Part shown: positions 1 through 5,729 of the stretch, one piece after another
Position numbering within the stretch: position 1 is the first letter of the stretch
Layout of the letters: each line of letters starts with the position of its first letter
DNA from: Actinomycetes bacterium
Lineage (GTDB): Bacteria; Actinomycetota; Acidimicrobiia; Acidimicrobiales; JAMCPL01
Length of the DNA stretch: 7,551 bases
Direction of reading: 5' to 3'
Assembly: GCA_021846725.1 (NCBI GenBank)
Contig: JAJZWK010000077.1
Span: 1 to 7,551, forward strand
Program-made: the position numbers and the translations under genes
The notes under the pieces: generated by a model
The model's input: the letters and a program-made list of their open reading frames with translations, nothing else
The model's database searches: none
Told to the model about the DNA's origin: nothing

Positions 1-123
1 CTCTCAAAACGGAGAGCTTCTTCGCCATCTTACCTTTGATCCAACTAAAAGTTACCAACCAATAGGAGGAAGTTGATATGACTACAAAGTGCAGGTTCGA
101 CTGTCCACTTTGTCCCGCGACAT
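1..123 (+). mobile_element. Right end of an insertion sequence (IS481-like), left part outside window
   Basis: The transposase tail is followed by a short noncoding segment ending TGTCCACTTTGTCCCGCGAC at 102-121. This resembles terminal inverted repeats I recall for actinobacterial IS481 elements (TGTCGCGGGACA-type ends). The exact terminus, placed here near 123, is inferred because the other end and the target duplication are not visible. An 8-bp inverted repeat, ACAAAGTG (84-91) and CACTTTGT (106-113), lies inside this end. It could be a transposase-binding repeat or a hairpin that stops the convergent tRNA transcript, but no T-run follows it. Confidence 0.5.
2..76 (+). CDS. C-terminal end of an IS481-like integrase-core transposase (partial)
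   Basis: The open frame from base 2 to the TGA at 74-76 encodes about 24 residues and enters from outside the window. It contains GELLRHLTFDPTKSYQP. This closely resembles, from memory, the conserved tail (GELLRELTLDPTRxYQP type) of actinobacterial IS481-family transposases, which carry an rve/DDE integrase core. Only the tail is visible, so the DDE residues, element integrity and activity cannot be judged. The frame ends 55 bases before the 3' end of the tRNA-Leu gene. An AGGAGGA at 64-70 looks like a strong ribosome-binding site but falls inside this coding sequence. Family assignment rests on recognising one short motif; another integrase-type IS family is possible. Confidence 0.6.
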   Translation, partial: SQNGELLRHLTFDPTKSYQPIGGS

Positions 124-131
124 TACATGTG

Positions 132-215
132 TGGGCGAGGGGGGACTTGAACCCCCACGGACTTTCGTCCACAGGATCCTGAATCCTGCGCGTCTGCCTA
201 TTCCGCCACTCGCCC
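132..215 (-). tRNA. tRNA-Leu (anticodon CAG)
   Basis: Reading the minus strand gives a complete class II tRNA of 84 nt. The 7-bp acceptor stem is GGGCGAG (215-209) paired with CTCGCCC (139-133), with discriminator A at 132. The anticodon stem CAGGA/TCCTG encloses loop TTCAGGA, giving anticodon CAG at 181-179. The long variable arm is GGAC-GAAA-GTCC, and the T arm is GGGGG-TTCAAGT-CCCCC. The long variable arm and CAG anticodon identify a leucine acceptor reading CUG codons. The 3' CCA is not encoded, because CAC follows the acceptor stem (discriminator A included), so it must be added by a nucleotidyltransferase. It is divergent from the fha operon. From memory, M. tuberculosis also has a leucine tRNA (leuT) beside fhaA, so the neighbourhood appears conserved. 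Confidence 0.95.
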
Positions 216-233
216 TGGGTCTTATCTCGGATA

Positions 234-262
234 GCTATACTAGTATACTTTCTCGTAAATAA
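234..262 (-). promoter_or_regulatory. Candidate promoter of tRNA-Leu, overlapping a 12-bp palindrome
   Basis: On the minus strand TTATTT (262-257) and TATAGC (239-234) are separated by 17 bp and lie 19 bp upstream of the tRNA 5' end, a reasonable distance for a sigma-70-type promoter. Both hexamers are weak matches. A perfect 12-bp palindrome, TATACTAGTATA (236-247), overlaps the -10 position and includes a better -10 match, TATACT on the minus strand (247-242), but no good -35 partner for that is visible. Confidence 0.25.
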
Positions 263-273
263 CCATGGGTTTC

Positions 274-301
274 CGCCAGCCAGATGATTCCCCTGGTGGC
301 G
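274..301. other. Stem-loop in the tRNA/fhaA intergenic region
   Basis: CGCCA (274-278), a bulged G, and CCAG (280-283) pair with CTGG (293-296) and TGGCG (297-301) around a 9-nt loop, giving nine base pairs. On the plus strand it is followed by TTATTATCTT, a weak U-rich tract, so it could act as an imperfect intrinsic terminator. That would shield the fha operon from readthrough out of the insertion sequence. On the minus strand it is followed by GGAAACC and would not terminate. No gene ends immediately upstream, so the role is uncertain. Confidence 0.35.
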
Positions 302-367
302 TTATTATCTTAGGCGTAGCTACCAACTACACCTTCGTCCTCGACATTATCAGAGAGCACCCCTGAC

Positions 368-396
368 TTGCCGTATAACGTCATGTTATTTATGGG
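368..396 (+). promoter_or_regulatory. Candidate promoter for the fha-pstP-pbpA-pknB operon
   Basis: TTGCCG (368-373) and TATGGG (391-396) are spaced by 17 bp, a fair sigma-70-type arrangement about 100 bp upstream of fhaA. The spacer contains an inverted repeat, ATAAC-gtcat-GTTAT (375-389), between the two hexamers, where a bound regulator would be expected to interfere with polymerase. The -10 match is weak. The call is by eye only. Confidence 0.3.
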
Positions 397-484
397 ACAC
401 TGCACTAGCATGTAGCCTGCCGTGCCTATGTGTCAGTCTATCACCGCCAACAGATACTGAATCAGATTTTGGTAATTCACGATG

Positions 485-490
485 TACAAT
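485..490 (+). promoter_or_regulatory. Candidate -10 box placing a transcription start at the fhaA initiation codon
   Basis: TACAAT ends 6 bases before the A of the ATG at 497, which is the distance expected between a -10 element and its transcription start. No Shine-Dalgarno-like purine run precedes either possible fhaA start (482 or 497). Together these suggest a leaderless mRNA beginning at 497, a frequent arrangement in actinobacteria. There is no good -35 hexamer at the right distance, which keeps confidence modest. Confidence 0.35.
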
Positions 491-496
491 AAAGTT

Positions 497-1156
497 ATGG
501 TGTTACAGGAGTTCGAGTCAAGACTTGAGAGACTTGTCGAAGGTGTGTTTTCTACTGCTTTTCGCGGAGAGTTGCAACCGGTAGAGATTGGTCGGAAGCT
601 CGTTCGCGAAATGGACCTTAGAAGGCGAGTAGGGATGGGGGGGATTATAGCTCCGAATGAATTCAAAGTTTACCTGTCGCCTTATGATGCTGATCGTTTT
701 GCACAATTTGAGGGTGCCTTCGAGAAAGAGCTGACTGTTGCATTGCAGACGCATGCTGACAGGGAAGGGTATGTATTTGTAGGACCTTTATCCGTAGAGG
801 TCATGGAAGACAGCGAGCTGAAACGAGGTCGTTTCGATATAGAAACCAATATAGTTGAAGGATCTATTGAAGATGAGATTGCTGCTATAGAGTTACCTGA
901 CGGCTATCGCGTACTTCTGAATGATCATCCTGTAGTACTTGGCAGATTATCAGATTGTGATATTGTACTACATGATCAGAATGTCAGCAGGAGGCATGCA
1001 GAAGTGAGCAGAAGAGGCCGGGAATACGTACTCAGAGATCTTGGTTCCACTAATGGTACTCTATTGAATGGCCAACCAGTAAGTACCAGTATTTTGAAAG
1101 ATGGAGACAGTGTATCGTTGGGAACTACTACAGTAAGATTCATATATACGAGGTGA
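497..1156 (+). CDS. fhaA: FhaA-type protein: DUF3662 (FhaA N-terminal) domain plus FHA domain
   Basis: A 219-residue cytoplasmic phosphothreonine-binding adaptor. Residues about 1-110 match the FhaA N-terminal family (DUF3662), opening LQEFESRLERLVEG and continuing QPVEIGRKL. Residues about 135-219 form an FHA domain with the conserved core: G149-R150, S164-x-x-H167 (SRRH) and N186-G187 (GSTNGT). In mycobacteria FhaA binds phosphorylated partners such as the pseudokinase MviN/MurJ and links PknB signalling to peptidoglycan synthesis; that role is inferred here. The linker between domains is short, so the protein is far smaller than the roughly 500-residue mycobacterial FhaA. The ATG at 497 was chosen because it matches the family's N-terminus. 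An in-frame ATG at 482 would add five residues but overlaps the TACAAT box. It is the first gene of the run, and its stop lies inside the left copy of a 43-bp direct repeat. Confidence 0.9.
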   Translation: MVLQEFESRLERLVEGVFSTAFRGELQPVEIGRKLVREMDLRRRVGMGGIIAPNEFKVYLSPYDADRFAQFEGAFEKELTVALQTHADREGYVFVGPLSVEVMEDSELKRGRFDIETNIVEGSIEDEIAAIELPDGYRVLLNDHPVVLGRLSDCDIVLHDQNVSRRHAEVSRRGREYVLRDLGSTNGTLLNGQPVSTSILKDGDSVSLGTTTVRFIYTR

Positions 1157-1261
1157 CCTTGGATGATTGCGTCAGTTGCAGACGCCAGGGGCTATAAGTG
1201 GCGTGTAGAGAGTGGAGGTATACGAGGTGACCTTGGATGATTGCGTCAGTTGCAGACGCCA
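1145..1261 (+). repeat. Perfect 43-bp direct repeat, 74-bp period, across the fhaA/fhaB junction
   Basis: Bases 1145-1187 and 1219-1261 are identical over all 43 positions, with a unique 31-bp segment (1188-1218) between them. Each copy carries the last fhaA codons and stop (TAT ACG AGG TGA), the Shine-Dalgarno run GAGGTGA, and the ATG plus first codons of fhaB. The left copy still ends fhaA and the right copy starts fhaB, so this reads as a partial tandem duplication of the gene boundary. The perfect identity suggests a recent event or an assembly artefact. It leaves two start regions 74 bp apart, a shift that is not a multiple of three. Confidence 0.95.
1163..1240 (+). other. 25-codon mini-ORF created by the duplicated fhaB start
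   Basis: The left-repeat copy of the fhaB start (ATG 1163) sits 6 bases after GAGGTGA (1150-1156) and reads MIASVADARGYKWR and onward for 25 residues, ending at a TGA (1238-1240) that overlaps the real fhaB ATG as ATGA. The first eight residues are identical to FhaB; the rest is novel. It has a good ribosome-binding site and could be translated. It may tune FhaB synthesis by translational coupling, or it may be an inert by-product of the duplication. No function is claimed. Confidence 0.3.
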
Positions 1262-1875
1262 CGCTCCTAAGGGCGCTGGAAGTGCTGGTTGTAATAGTCA
1301 TATGGTTGTTCTTTTTCAGGGTAATCAGATCGGTATGGGCGGAGACAAGATATCGTAATGACGATAGAGAAGATTATGCACCTGCAACGAATAGACGTGC
1401 AGAATATCCGGTCCATTCACAAGTGCCAATTCAAGCTCCTTTGGTTCCACAAGGTGCTCTTAGTGCTGTTCCCAGTGCTTCGGTAGGGGGAAAAGTACCA
1501 GAAGGTAGTCGGAATGCTGATGGTTACGGAGCATCTACTGGGAGTGCAATGAGAGATGATGCTGCACAAGATGTAATTGCGACGTTAAAAGTAATAGAGC
1601 CCAAAGAGTCACGTGGTCGCATACACAGAATCGGAGAAAATTTTACTATTGGAAGAGCCCAGCACTGTAATATCAAAACAGATGATTCCTATACCTCAAA
1701 TATACATGCACGCTTTTATCGTAACTCCGGTGCTCTGTGGGTAGAAGACATGCACTCCACAAATGGGACATGGGTCAATGCCCGGAGAGTGTCCGGGCCG
1801 ACACGCCTCAAAGATGGCGATCTCGTGCAAATTGGAGGAACGGTATTTGAGGTATCTGGTTGTAGTGCAAAGTAA
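1237..1875 (+). CDS. fhaB: FhaB-type membrane-anchored FHA domain protein
   Basis: A 212-residue phosphothreonine reader anchored in the membrane. Residues about 11-29 form one hydrophobic helix (ALEVLVVIVIWLFFF) followed by a basic stretch, so the rest is probably cytoplasmic. Residues 40-110 are a Pro/Ala/Ser-rich linker. Residues about 118-208 form an FHA domain with G139-R140, S154-x-x-H157 and N176-G177 (HSTNGT), so phosphopeptide binding should be intact. In M. tuberculosis FhaB (FipA) is a PknA/PknB substrate that interacts with division proteins; that role is inferred from order and architecture. The start at 1237 has GAGGTGA at 1224-1230 with 6-base spacing, and an in-frame TGA at 1228-1230 excludes a longer form. 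This start lies in the right copy of the 43-bp repeat. pstP follows after 27 bases. Confidence 0.9.
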   Translation: MIASVADATLLRALEVLVVIVIWLFFFRVIRSVWAETRYRNDDREDYAPATNRRAEYPVHSQVPIQAPLVPQGALSAVPSASVGGKVPEGSRNADGYGASTGSAMRDDAAQDVIATLKVIEPKESRGRIHRIGENFTIGRAQHCNIKTDDSYTSNIHARFYRNSGALWVEDMHSTNGTWVNARRVSGPTRLKDGDLVQIGGTVFEVSGCSAK

Positions 1876-1902
1876 GTGCATATGCAGTAAAATACTATAC
1901 TT

Positions 1903-4131
1903 GTGCCCAAGATTATAGCTGGTTATGCTTCTGACACTGGGCGGGTTCGTGAAAGAAATGAGGACCTGGCGCTAGTAGATCCCCCACTGTTCGCAGTAGC
2001 GGACGGGATGGGTGGTCACGCCGGTGGTGCCGAAGCCGCCAGTCTTGCCATTACTGCCTTGCGTCAATCTTACCGAAGTCAATCTGGCATAGAAGGTCTT
2101 ATATATGCGATCAGATATGCAAACTTTGTTGTATGGCAGAAAGGAGCCGAAAATTCTCATCTGTCTGGAATGGGTACAACGCTGGCAACTTTGGTCTATC
2201 TGGCGGGGGGTACATCAGATGTATCCAGTGGAATTATAGCTGGTACAGGGAATTCCTATAATACTGAGCCAGGAGCGGAACTATCCATAGGAACGAAGAC
2301 TTCGGGGGCTCGGTATACTGCCAGGAAATCGACTACCAATAAAAAGTGGTACCAGCGACTGCTGCATATGGGGCGACACACAGGTCAGCACCATGAAAAT
2401 ATCCAAAAATTAGATAGTGAGTTTGCACATACATACCCCCCTATAGTTTCTCGGCAGGATAAATACGGTAGGCCAGCACAACAGTTACAGCAGAGAACTG
2501 CTACAGAAGATGTCAGTGACAGGTATTCCAGCGGTGCTTTACGGCATAACAATGGAGGTCATTTTGTCGTAGCCAATGTCGGTGATTCCAGGATATACAG
2601 GTATCACAATGGCAGGATGATCCAGATTAGCCAGGATCATTCTGTAGCAGAAGAGTTGGTGCGTAAGGGAGAGTTGACCGGAGCCGAAGCTGCCGTTCAT
2701 CCTAAGAGACACACACTTACCAGGGTAATTGGAATGGGACAGGAAATAGATATTGACATGTGGGAGGTGCCAGCAGAGGCGGGTGACAGGTTCTTGCTAT
2801 GTACCGACGGGTTATCCAACGAAGTAAGCGACGAGATCCTATCGGATATCTTATCGGCCCGTTTAGATCCCCAACAGGTAGCTGAATTGATGGTGAAAAC
2901 AGCCAACAAGAATGGTGGTAGTGACAATATTACTGCAGTTATAGTAGACGTATTACCTGACAATACGACTTATAATACGGATGACAGTATAGCTGGTAGT
3001 ATATTGCAAGACGATATTGCTACAAGAAGTACGGATACAGGTCGGCAATTGCCTGAATTTCCGACCGCTTCGGCAAATGAAAGCTCGGTGGCGCCGGTAG
3101 AGAGAAATACGATCACTTCATCTGGCAACTTCCCATCTGGAGCCGGTTCATCCGCTCACCTCCCGCTTACAGCCAACTCACCCGGCAATGCTTCACAAAG
3201 AACTGTACAGAACGGCGATGCGACTGTCGAACCGTCTATATCAAGTAGAGAGGAGTGCCCGTCTACCGCTGACAATACTACGATTCTCTCTGTGGCAGCA
3301 ATCAAGACTGCTGAAGATACCACCGATATTGGTACCGGTACCGGCGAATATGCAACGTCTGAATCGGATGTCAAAAATAATATCGGGGTACAATATAGTG
3401 CTGAAGCTCGGAGTAGCACCGGAGCACAGAAGAATCCACAGAAGAGCTATGCTGTGAAACGAGTGGTAAGATCCGGTGCGCTCTCGCCTCCTGTGGCGCG
3501 CTGGTGGCATTCCGGAAGCAGTCACCGCGGCAGGGGTATGTTCAATCAGGGCAGCAATGGGTACTCTCGCAACAGAGCAGCAACTGGTTCGTCTCGCGTA
3601 TTAGCGCAATCCCTACCTCAGTACGAGCCTGAATACCGGCGCTACTCGGGACACAGACTTATCAGCTTTCGTTCGGTGTTGTTTACGATAATTTTCCTGG
3701 CTGTCGTGGCTGCAGCCTTTGGCTTGATAAGATGGTATGTAAGCAATTCTTATTTCGTGATGCTTAAGGGTAATAGGATAGAGGTGTTCCAGGGCAGAAT
3801 AGGCGGCTTCCTGGGTATTGAGCCACATAGAGTGCAGATTACTGGAGCAACCGCCTCCAGCATAGCATCTTATAGAGTGCCACAGTTGAAAGCTGGCGTG
3901 GAAGAGCCTTCTATTGCAGCAGCAGATGCCTACATCAAGGATTTGTTGGCTGAAAAGCGTAGCCTAGATCACTCATCGGTGCCAGGTATATCAGGCTCAT
4001 ATGCTTGCAGTGCTCCTTGTGATGCAGGTGCTGGTGTCAGTGCAGGTGGTATAGGTGCTTTCGGATCAATGTCGGACCAATCAATGCCGTATATTCTCAT
4101 CGACGGCTACAGGATAGGACAAGCAGCGTGA
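1903..4131 (+). CDS. pstP: PstP-type membrane-anchored PP2C Ser/Thr protein phosphatase
   Basis: A 742-residue metal-dependent phosphatase expected to reverse PknB phosphorylation. The PP2C domain spans residues 1-350: RNED (18-21), ADGMGGH with metal ligand D34, GMGTTLA (89-95), VGDSR (226-230), CTDG with D302, and GGSDN with D341. Residues 351-585 are a long Ser/Thr/Gly-rich linker. A transmembrane helix follows (591-609), then an ectodomain resembling that of PstP (YFVMLKGNRIEVFQG) and a Gly/Ser-rich tail with C702-SAP-C706. It is larger than the usual 500-odd residue PstP. Much of the extra length is an insert of about 117 residues (103-219, bases 2209-2559) between TTLATLVYLAGG and HFVVANVGDSR, where relatives have only a tight turn. 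The start is GTG, with no in-frame alternative upstream and no clear ribosome-binding site. Its stop overlaps the pbpA start by four bases. Confidence 0.92.
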   Translation: MPKIIAGYASDTGRVRERNEDLALVDPPLFAVADGMGGHAGGAEAASLAITALRQSYRSQSGIEGLIYAIRYANFVVWQKGAENSHLSGMGTTLATLVYLAGGTSDVSSGIIAGTGNSYNTEPGAELSIGTKTSGARYTARKSTTNKKWYQRLLHMGRHTGQHHENIQKLDSEFAHTYPPIVSRQDKYGRPAQQLQQRTATEDVSDRYSSGALRHNNGGHFVVANVGDSRIYRYHNGRMIQISQDHSVAEELVRKGELTGAEAAVHPKRHTLTRVIGMGQEIDIDMWEVPAEAGDRFLLCTDGLSNEVSDEILSDILSARLDPQQVAELMVKTANKNGGSDNITAVIVDVLPDNTTYNTDDSIAGSILQDDIATRSTDTGRQLPEFPTASANESSVAPVERNTITSSGNFPSGAGSSAHLPLTANSPGNASQRTVQNGDATVEPSISSREECPSTADNTTILSVAAIKTAEDTTDIGTGTGEYATSESDVKNNIGVQYSAEARSSTGAQKNPQKSYAVKRVVRSGALSPPVARWWHSGSSHRGRGMFNQGSNGYSRNRAATGSSRVLAQSLPQYEPEYRRYSGHRLISFRSVLFTIIFLAVVAAAFGLIRWYVSNSYFVMLKGNRIEVFQGRIGGFLGIEPHRVQITGATASSIASYRVPQLKAGVEEPSIAAADAYIKDLLAEKRSLDHSSVPGISGSYACSAPCDAGAGVSAGGIGAFGSMSDQSMPYILIDGYRIGQAA

Positions 4132-5642
4132 ACAGGCGCATAAGGTGGCTTGGAGCGGTTATCCTGCTGGGATTCGTTGCACTGTTTGTTCAGCTGAATA
4201 ATATTCAGGTCATTCAGGCCGGGAATCTTGCCAATGCCCCGGCAAATCCCAGAAATATACTCGCGGCACGTGATAATCCCAGAGGTACTATCGTATCTGC
4301 TGGTGGTAAGGTGCTTGCGGTATCTGTTGCCACGCCACACGACATATATAATTATCGTAGAGAATACCCTACTAACGGTCTGTTTGCTCAGATTGTAGGG
4401 TACGACTCGTATGTGTATGGATTGGATGGGGTGGAAGGCTATTACAATCACTACCTTCTTCCATATAAGGAACCGATAAAATCGATAAAAGATCTATTTA
4501 CCTCTCGAACTGTCATCAATACTCTTAGGCTGACGGTTTCATATCGCCTCCAGGAGGTTGCAGCCAAGGAATTGGGCAACAGAACAGGGTCTATAGTGGC
4601 GATAGACCCCTCTACTGGTGCAATTTTAGCTATGTATTCCAGTCCGAGTTTCAATCCCAACCCACTTGCCTACGAAACTGCAACCAAAGAGATATCTGCA
4701 TGGAAGTCCTATCTTGCAAATCCCAGCCAACCAATGCTGGACAGGGCCTGGAGAAGATCGTACCCTCCCGGATCTACTTTCAAAATTATCACCACATCGG
4801 CAGTCTACGATCGAGATCCATCCTTGGCAAATAAATCCTTTCCTGTCCTTACCCAGACTCCTCTTCCCGGTACCAGTCACTTGCTGCATAACTATGATTA
4901 TGAAGCCTGCGGCGGTACTATGGTTCAAATGCTGCCACCATCATGTGATACGGGTTATTCGCTGATAGGACTCAGCCTTGGACCACAAAATCTTATTGGT
5001 GAGGCAGATGCGTTTGGATTCAACAAACGCCCTCCACTGGATGTACAGCCTGCTCCTGCCATCTCTACATTGGCTCCCCTTAGCTATCTACAGCAGGTAC
5101 CTTCATTCGTGGCCTTTTCGGCTATAGGACAGGGAGACGACCAGGCAACTGCTCTTCAAATGGCATTGACCGGGTCGGCAATTGCCAATCACGGAATTAT
5201 TATGAAACCTCATGTCCTCGACGACGTGACGAACTCAAGTGGTCAGGTCATACATCGTTATACGCCTTCAAAATGGCTCCAAGCAACCTCTTCAAGTACT
5301 GCATCCAAGGTGGCATCGCTCATGGCAAAGGTTGCCCAATACGGCACAGCAGCTTCAATCTTTCCATCTTCCTGGCAGGTAGCAGCAAAGACCGGGACAT
5401 CACAGATAGGCTTGCATGGGGAAACTACTGATTGGATGGTTACGTTTGCACCGGTCAGTCATCCAATAGTAGCAATAGCAGTCGTTGTACCCAGGCAGGC
5501 ACCAAACGCAACGGGTGCATCCATAGCCGGTCCGATTCAGCGGGCAATGCTGCAGGCTGTCTTCAATCTGTTTGGTCAACCAAGTTCCAAATCGATCGCA
5601 GGTTCTGGAACCTCGTCAGGTAATTCTGGAGCTACCGGATGA
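4128..5642 (+). CDS. pbpA: PbpA-type class B penicillin-binding protein (peptidoglycan transpeptidase)
   Basis: A 504-residue D,D-transpeptidase that cross-links peptidoglycan outside the membrane. It has an N-terminal transmembrane anchor (residues 7-22), a class B dimerisation region (NPRGTIV, YGLDGVEGYYN) and a transpeptidase domain from about residue 155. The catalytic SxxK is S216-TF-K219 in PPGSTFK, and KTG is K421-T-G in AAKTGTSQ. The second motif is S272-C-D274 rather than the usual SxN; SxD variants are known in PBP2-type enzymes, so activity is still expected. The last 20 residues are a Ser/Gly-rich tail. The GTG start overlaps the pstP stop (GTGA), with AGGA at 4116-4119, eight bases upstream, which implies translational coupling. 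In other actinobacteria a SEDS glycosyltransferase (RodA/FtsW) normally precedes it; none is present here. Confidence 0.93.
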   Translation: MNRRIRWLGAVILLGFVALFVQLNNIQVIQAGNLANAPANPRNILAARDNPRGTIVSAGGKVLAVSVATPHDIYNYRREYPTNGLFAQIVGYDSYVYGLDGVEGYYNHYLLPYKEPIKSIKDLFTSRTVINTLRLTVSYRLQEVAAKELGNRTGSIVAIDPSTGAILAMYSSPSFNPNPLAYETATKEISAWKSYLANPSQPMLDRAWRRSYPPGSTFKIITTSAVYDRDPSLANKSFPVLTQTPLPGTSHLLHNYDYEACGGTMVQMLPPSCDTGYSLIGLSLGPQNLIGEADAFGFNKRPPLDVQPAPAISTLAPLSYLQQVPSFVAFSAIGQGDDQATALQMALTGSAIANHGIIMKPHVLDDVTNSSGQVIHRYTPSKWLQATSSSTASKVASLMAKVAQYGTAASIFPSSWQVAAKTGTSQIGLHGETTDWMVTFAPVSHPIVAIAVVVPRQAPNATGASIAGPIQRAMLQAVFNLFGQPSSKSIAGSGTSSGNSGATG

Positions 5643-5646
5643 GTAG

Positions 5647-5670
5647 AGTGGTAATATCAGTGGTAATATC
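5647..5670 (+). repeat. Two tandem 12-bp repeats in the pbpA-pknB gap
   Basis: AGTGGTAATATC occurs twice head to tail (5647-5658 and 5659-5670), starting 5 bases after the pbpA stop. The inverted form ATTACC appears at 5694-5699, so the pair could be half-sites for a DNA-binding protein or one arm of an RNA fold. The 87-bp gap is the longest between the genes from fhaB onward and contains no clear terminator, so an internal promoter for the kinase gene is possible, though I see no convincing -35/-10 pair. Confidence 0.6.
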
Positions 5671-5729
5671 TCTGTACCTGCGACAGTGTCACCATTACCG
5701 GATCGTAGTGAGTTAAGCTGTAAAGTCAG

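Noticed and set aside
1..16. CTCTC/GAGAG hairpin at the left edge
   Set aside because: Short 5-bp stem inside the transposase coding tail with no T-run; no reason to call a terminator.
84..113. Inverted repeat considered as the tRNA-Leu terminator
   Set aside because: The stem is 8 bp and AT-rich, and the minus-strand 3' side is AGTCATATC, not a T-tract; it fits an IS end repeat better.
78..182. 34-codon ORF with a strong AGGAGGA upstream and an N-terminal C-x4-C-x2-C pattern
   Set aside because: It reads through the antisense of the tRNA-Leu gene, yielding the familiar WARGDLNPH artefact peptide, and the apparent ribosome-binding site is the end of the transposase coding sequence.
433..754. 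Minus-strand ORFs of 77 and 78 codons opposite the start of fhaA
   Set aside because: They overlap a clear DUF3662/FHA coding sequence, show no recognisable domain and look like shadows.
1888..1903. TAAAAT and TATACT boxes just upstream of pstP as a leaderless promoter
   Set aside because: Spacing to the GTG (9 and 1 bases) does not fit a clear start, and no -35 partner is visible.
3331..3342. 12-bp palindrome GGTACCGGTACC in pstP
   Set aside because: It encodes a Gly-Thr repeat in the low-complexity linker; codon repetition explains it.
4107..4451. 114-codon minus-strand ORF opposite the start of pbpA
   Set aside because: It is antisense to a well-supported PBP gene and has no family resemblance.
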